Shown here: piece by piece, positions 58,690 to 64,000 of the stretch
Position numbering within the stretch: the first letter of the stretch is position 1
How the letters are laid out: the number at the start of each line of letters is the position of its first letter
Source: Clonostachys chloroleuca
Lineage: Eukaryota; Ascomycota; Sordariomycetes; Hypocreales; Bionectriaceae
Assembly: GCA_037952775.1 (NCBI GenBank)
Contig: JBANAY010000003.1
Location: 34,410,001-34,474,000, forward strand
DNA length: 64,000 bases
Direction: 5' to 3'
The notes under the pieces: generated by a model
Seen by the model: only the letters and a program-made list of their open reading frames with translations
Told to the model about the DNA's origin: nothing
The model's database searches: none
Position numbers and translations under genes: made by a program

Positions 58690-59837
58690 CTATGAGCTCT
58701 TGACCTTCTCCGTAAGCTCGGGCACCTTTTCAAATAAATCACCCACGAGTCCGACGTCAGCCACCTGGAAAATTGGCGCATCAGCATCCTTGTTAATCGC
58801 CGCAATGACCTTGCTATCCTTCATACCAGCAAGATGCTGGATAGCGCCAGAGATACCAACGGCGAGATAGAGCTGAGGGGCAACAACCTTGCCAGTCTGG
58901 CCGACTTGGAGACTGTTGTCGGCATACCCACTATCAACCGCCGCACGAGAAGCACCCACAGCAGCACCAAGGGCATCAGCCAACGGCAGCATCACACGGT
59001 CGAATTCCTCCTTAGACTTTAGACCTCGTCCCCCAGACACAACCCGGCTAGCGGTTGCAAGATCGGGGCGGTCAGATTTGGCAAGGTCTTCCGACACCCA
59101 TTCCGACGTAGAGTCGACCTTGGGGTCTGCTCCTTCTTCCACAGCGCCAGTCCCAGACCCTGGGGCCTCAGCAGCGAAGGCGGTTCCTCGAATGGTGATA
59201 ATTTTGACGGCATCTGTTGATTCGACGGTGGCAATTGCATTGCCGGCGTAAATAGGTCTAACGAACGTTGATTCGTTTTCGATAGCAGTGATGTCGGAGA
59301 CTTGCTGAGAATCCAGCAGAGCGGCAACACGAGGCAAAATGCTCTTTCCAAACGCTGTGTGTCCAGCGATAACATGTGTATAACCACCCTTCTTAATGTT
59401 CTCTACCAGTAAAGGCGCGTAGTTCTCAGGAAGGCCCTAAGAAACAGAACGATTAGTTAGAATCACTCACCGAACCACAAAAGAAAGAAGCAACCATCAT
59501 GCTTGGGCGGAAAAGGGGTCTGGGGAGAATGATCACACACCTTATCGTAAGCGGCGCTGTCCACCACTAAAATCTTCTCAACGCCTTCAACTTTTGCGGC
59601 TTCTTGAGCAGCCGCGCTGATATTTTTCCCAGCAATAAATCCATGGACGGTACCTCCAAGCTTCTTCGCAGCGGTAAAGGCGCTCAAAGATCCGTGGCTC
59701 AGCTGTCCATCTTTCTGCTCAAGAACAGCGAGTGTCGAAAGCAGACGGCTTCTCGTGTAGGCACGGGAAATACTGACAGCCCTCCCTCCTATGAGCCTGC
59801 CTTGTGCCAGGACGCGTCTTCCGGTGGGTAGCATCAT
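58690..59837 (-). CDS. AIM45: Electron-transfer flavoprotein alpha subunit, mitochondrial
   Basis: Two exons, 59837-59541 and 59436-58690, give 347 residues. The first 35 residues ([19 protein letters not shown]) are basic and look like a presequence. The ETF N-terminal domain follows ([25 protein letters not shown]). The FAD domain contains [34 protein letters not shown] and the closing [23 protein letters not shown] carries electrons from acyl-CoA and branched-chain dehydrogenases to the quinone pool via ETF-QO. The start is the first of two adjacent ATG codons (59837). The yeast name for the alpha subunit is AIM45. The promoter shared with SWI3 contains two GTCACGTG sites and a CCGAGG word. 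No frameshift. Confidence 0.93.
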
Positions 59838-59989
59838 GAGCTGGGCCAAATCGTATTGTAATTCTAATTCCCAAAAAGAAATAAGAATTCTAATGCCAAT
59901 TGGTGAGCGAGGCTGACTCTGATGTCTTGCGATATAAGGATGGAACGAATGTTAATAGGCGACTTAACCTACCTACGGCTGGAAGCGGC

Positions 59990-59995
59990 CCGAGG
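59990..59995. promoter_or_regulatory. CCGAGG word (possible FarA/CTF1 site)
   Basis: CCGAGG (CCTCGG on the other strand) lies about 155 nt upstream of the ETF alpha ATG. Fatty-acid-response factors of the FarA/CTF1 type bind this core, and beta-oxidation partners are expected targets. A six-base match is weak evidence. Confidence 0.3.
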
Positions 59996-60092
59996 TCTAC
60001 TACAGAGCAGCGGGACTCAGTTCCCGACCATCGGCGACTGTCACAAGCGTGCATAGAGGACCTTGAACAACAGGCCCGGGCGTCTTCCTTGT

Positions 60093-60124
60093 CACGTGCC
60101 ATGTCACGCCTTTCTAGTCACGTG
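60093..60124. promoter_or_regulatory. Paired GTCACGTG (Cbf1/CDEI-type) sites
   Basis: Two CACGTG palindromes at 60093-60098 and 60119-60124, each preceded by GT, form perfect RTCACRTG elements 26 nt apart in the ETF alpha/SWI3 promoter. A bHLH factor of the Cbf1 type is the likely binder. Confidence 0.5.
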
Positions 60125-60520
60125 CGTCTGCCTCAGGCGCCGCATCACTGACCTTCGCTGTAGGTAAGCAAATCCACCTGCATTGCTGCTGAGAAGACAG
60201 AGCCTTGGATAGCAACGTGTGGAACAGCAGGGTCCCGTCGCGCCAAAATTTCTCCAAAACGCGACTGATCGAATCGCATCGCCAACCTCATCGGCATCGC
60301 AGAATCTTTCTACCGGCAACAATTCAAGCATCTGTCGCATCTCGACCATTGATCCCCATACCTCGTCAACTGCCGGAGTCCATTGTTTCGAGAGCGCGTT
60401 CAGTCGCGCTTCAACATCCGCGCGCACTCGCCTACCTAGCTGTCTAGCCTTCCTCATTGCCCATCTTTCTACGCCCGAAATTTGGCATAACGACCACGAC
60501 TGTGGTCCTCCTAATAGCTA

Positions 60521-62672
60521 ATGGAGGATTCAACGACGTACGACTCCCCCAACAATGGGGCATCTCCTGGCGACAATCCCATTCTTGCGCAGCCCCCTTT
60601 GCAGCCCGAAACTGCCACCGAAGGTGAAGGTATTTATTCACACGCACTCATCCACCTCTGAGCTATCTTCATCAAAGCGTAGGTTGGCTCTTAAAAGAAA
60701 TCTCTTGCTGACAAATCTCGATCCTTCAGATGTTCAGATGTCGGAGAACACGAATGAGCCCAGCATTAAACAAGGGAGCGCAACCCCAGCGCCCGGGGCC
60801 GCATCTAGCAATCCTTTAGATGCACCAGAGGCGCCACAGCCCGAGGTTTCTGGCCGAGGTGATGAGGATATGGGTGACGCCCCAGGCGATTCAAAGCATG
60901 GCGCAGCCGCAGCTACAGGCGGTGACGCAGCCAACCGAACTGAGGGCCAGGAGATCAAGTCCAAGGAAAGTGCTGAGTCGGCTGCACGAGAGCATCTGAT
61001 TTCCCAGACACATGCCATTGTGCTTCCCAGTTACAGCACTTGGTTTGATATGAACTCCATCCACGATATCGAACGCAAGGCCATGGCCGAATTCTTCAAC
61101 AATCGCAACAGAAGCAAGACTCCTTCCGTATACAAGGATTATCGCGATTTCATGATCAATACTTATCGCCTCAACCCTGTTGAATATCTGACAGTTACTG
61201 CCTGCCGTCGTAATCTTGCTGGCGACGTATGCGCCATCATGAGGGTCCACGCCTTCCTCGAGCAATGGGGTCTAATTAATTATCAGGTAATGCCGAAACT
61301 TTGTCGATCGAGGTACAATTTCTAACGGGGCCAATCGTTGTTATAGGTTGACGCAGATCAGCGACCATCACACGTGGGTCCACCATTCACCGGTCACTTT
61401 AGGATCATTTGTGATACTCCTCGCGGCCTGCAGCCATGGCAGCCCTCAGCAGACCCCGTTGTCTTGGAGGGCAAGAAAAGCCAGGCCACAGATGAGAAGG
61501 CAAAGGCAACTCCTGCGAACAAAGGAGATCTGAATCTGGAGATTGGACGAAATATTTACGAGGCCAACGCCAAGGGTACTCCAATCACCAAATCTGAAAG
61601 CAAGCCCAATGGCGAGACACCTGCCACCAATGGCGTCTCAGGTTCCGAAGATGCCACCAAAGCACCAGTCGCCAAAGTTCAGTGTTTCATGTGCAGCACA
61701 GATTGCACCCGTGTTTACTATCACAGCACCCAGACGGACCCTGCATCCAAGGCCAAGTACGACGTCTGCCCCGGTTGCTTCAATGAGGCACGTCTACCCT
61801 CCAACCACACATCGGCGATGTATACAAAGATGGAAAATCCTCGTTATACGGCAGTTTTGGACAGGGACGCGCCTTGGACCGACGCCGAAATTCTTCGCCT
61901 TCTCGAAGGATTGGAGAGATTCGATGATGACTGGAGCGAGATTGCAGATCACGTCGGAACCCGGACTAGGGAGGAGTGCGTACTTCAGTTCTTGCAACTT
62001 GACATCGAGGAAAAGTACCTGGACTCGGAGGCTTCGGTTCACGCACCTACAGGACTCTCCATGCTTGGAACCCAAAATGGACAGCTTCCATTCAGCCAAG
62101 TCGACAATCCAGTCATGTCAGTTGTTGGCTTCCTTGCCAGCCTAGCAGATCCAGCTAGCACGGCAGCGGCAGCAAACAGATCAGCAGATGAGCTGAAACG
62201 AAATCTGCGCAAGCAGCTTGAGAGCAAGAAGGAAGGCGGGGACGACAGTACCCAGGATGACAAGCCTGCCAAGGAACAGGGCGATTCCATGGATGTTGAT
62301 GCTGGTCAAGAATCCACCGATACTTCTCTGGCAATTACTAAAGGGGATAAGGGGGCTGATTTGGCCTCAATTCCTCTTGCCTCGATGGGTGCAAGGGCAG
62401 CTGGTTTTGCCTCTCATGAGGAACGAGAAATGACGAGACTTGTTTCGGCTGCTGCGAACATCACTCTACAAAAGTTGGAACTGAAGCTCAAGTACTTTAA
62501 CGAGATGGAGGCCATTCTCCGCGCAGAGCGACGAGACTTGGAACGAGGAAGACAACAACTATTCTTGGACAGGCTAGCCTTTAAGAGGCGTGTGCGGAAT
62601 GTGCAGGATGGCCTCAAGGCCGCTGCTGCCATTGGGGGGAACAAGGTGCCCGCCTGGCTCATGAGGCGATGA
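60521..62672 (+). CDS. RSC8: SWI/SNF or RSC core subunit Swi3/Rsc8
   Basis: Three exons, 60521-60629, 60730-61286 and 61347-62672, give 663 residues. The start [13 protein letters not shown] lies upstream of a 100 nt intron. A SWIRM domain spans about residues 145-240 ([37 protein letters not shown]). A ZZ-like zinc segment ([30 protein letters not shown]) follows. Next is a SANT domain ([40 protein letters not shown]). The C terminus is a dimerising coiled coil ([20 protein letters not shown]). These proteins scaffold ATP-dependent nucleosome remodelling complexes. In filamentous fungi one gene often serves both complexes, so Swi3 and Rsc8 cannot be told apart here. No frameshift. Confidence 0.92.
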
Positions 62673-64000
62673 ACGAGGGCGACAAGCTTGGCTTTCAGCC
62701 TGTTTCCGATGGGCAAGTGATACAGGCACTTGGCAACGAAAGTCAGATCAAGACTTTCGAAGCATGAAACAAAAAATACTTGAGGAGGCGAGTGAGGTGG
62801 TTCCATATATCCCTGATCTTTCCTTTATTAGTTGGTTTCCGGTATCCTTTGATTTTGTTTATTTTTGGTGCACCTTCCCCACGAATGAGGATGGTCTGAT
62901 TTTTCATACGAGTCTGCAAGGCGGCGTCCAGGGGAGCTAGGAAATCAGAGGCCACAAGAAAGCACGGAAGGGGGGATGCGGCTCGTGATCTGGCGCTCAG
63001 CGCGCGTGAGGGGACGGAGAAAGCGCGTGTTTGATACTGGGCCAGGGGTCAGGCTACCTCGCGGGTGCCTGATCTGATGTCTGTAATAGAAGCCGCTGTA
63101 CCAGTAGGACTAGGCGTTGTTTGGTTATATATGGATATGATTCACCAGCTGTATGAAATTTCGCCTCGAGTGTGCCTGTCTACTGCGGGTCAGTAAGACG
63201 GACGGGGCAATAACGTGCCAGTCCTGTGACGTAGACCTCTGTGACTTGGAGACCACTCCTTCAAACGTGCGGCAGGTGAGTATTCACAGCTCGGTGGGAG
63301 CAAATTGAAAATTTAATATTGCATACCTGGGTAGGTACTCGTTGATTATGGATACCTACTGTGGAGAGCTCTCGTTTGGGTGGCGGTGGATTTACCTCGG
63401 TTTAGAAGTGGTACAGGCAAGTTGAAGCCACGCTGCCGCCTCTTTCAACAGTCACGCGGTTCCTACACAAGTACCAATGCAGCATAAAATGAACAGATGG
63501 AATAATTATCTTAAGGCGGGTGAACCCAAGCCCTTACCAGGAGCAAGCCCACCCAAAAGCCACGGGATAAGCTGCGATAGCAGAAAGCTTGCAAGAGCCT
63601 CCGCATATTGTGTCTTACACAGTCAGTGCGGATGATGAGGTACCTCGCAGCGCACCCAGGGGAGCAGGAAGGCACTAGTGAGGTTCGCAGATTTACGGAT
63701 TATCACACATGAGGTGAGGATGAACGTAGGCATCTAAACCAAGTCCCGGGCGGGAGGGTGTGCAAGATTACCGTAATTCCCTTCGATATAAGACGAAGCT
63801 GTCCCCAAATATATCAATCCATAAGATGAACATGCCCGAACAAGCAATGAGATGACTAACAGACTTTTCGTCCAAAGTCAATCCCGAAACCAGGCGTGGA
63901 TCGTTGCAATATTTGCCTCGGCTGAAAGGGGCCCCACCAAGATGGGCCGGCGGCTCGGCGACTTCGCGAGGTAGTTGGATAAAACAACCCGGGGAAAATC
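62673..64000. other. Intergenic, window end, no gene seen
   Basis: 1.3 kb downstream of SWI3/RSC8 without a supported frame or RNA gene. A neighbouring promoter probably begins near the edge. Confidence 0.45.

Larger units (their letters stand above)
59838..60520. other. Divergent promoter between ETF alpha and SWI3/RSC8
   Basis: 683 nt with no gene. It carries two CDEI-like sites and a CCGAGG word, each listed separately. Confidence 0.6.

Noticed and set aside
1..64000. Secondary-metabolite cluster, transposon or viral insertion
   Set aside because: No polyketide or peptide synthetase, transposase, reverse transcriptase or viral protein was recognised anywhere in the window.

Overview
This window is nuclear DNA of a filamentous ascomycete (Pezizomycotina, most likely Sordariomycetes). 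The evidence is about 24 protein genes in 64 kb on both strands, most split by 50-100 nt GT-AG introns with CTAAC/CTGAC-type branch sites. Characteristic proteins include a FarA/CTF1 zinc-cluster factor, a 2EXR protein and an EED-type Polycomb subunit, which Aspergillus and yeasts lack. No rRNA, tRNA, CRISPR array, virus or intact transposon was recognised.

Layout. 0-6 kb: a 2EXR protein with an in-frame stop, a Yrb2/RanBP3-type Ran-binding protein, and the Golgi protein Yip4. 6.7-13.6 kb: EED, the Pol I factor Rrn11, complex I subunit NDUFA5, and a Gvp36-type BAR protein. 14.5-22.3 kb: N-acetylglutamate synthase, V-ATPase subunit e, Arv1, and an intracellular LysM protein. 23-34.7 kb: FarA/CTF1-type factor with a long leader region, Mcd4, and the monopolin subunit Csm1. 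35-44 kb: Msp1, cystathionine beta-lyase, Tms1/SERINC, and an Mch1-type transporter. 45-56 kb: Bst1, the mismatch-repair protein Pms1, and an unnamed fungal membrane protein. 56.8-62.7 kb: mitochondrial adrenodoxin reductase, ETF alpha, and a Swi3/Rsc8 chromatin subunit.

The genes are mostly single-copy housekeeping functions and not one pathway. Two themes recur. Three genes act on GPI anchors (ARV1, MCD4, BST1), and three serve mitochondrial electron transfer (NDUFA5, ARH1, ETF alpha). GTCACGTG (Cbf1-type) sites lie upstream of NDUFA5 and of ETF alpha, and a TGAGTCA (CPC1/GCN4-type) site lies upstream of N-acetylglutamate synthase.

The most striking property of the sequence is ten probable one-base frameshifts in seven otherwise well-conserved genes. 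Nine are single-base losses and seven of those sit in runs of at least four identical bases. Exon lengths return to a multiple of three when the lost bases are counted. Homopolymer errors in the assembly are the simplest explanation. The mismatch-repair gene PMS1 is itself among the broken genes, so a real mutator lineage should be excluded and not assumed away. I did not find a convincing new biological system in this window.
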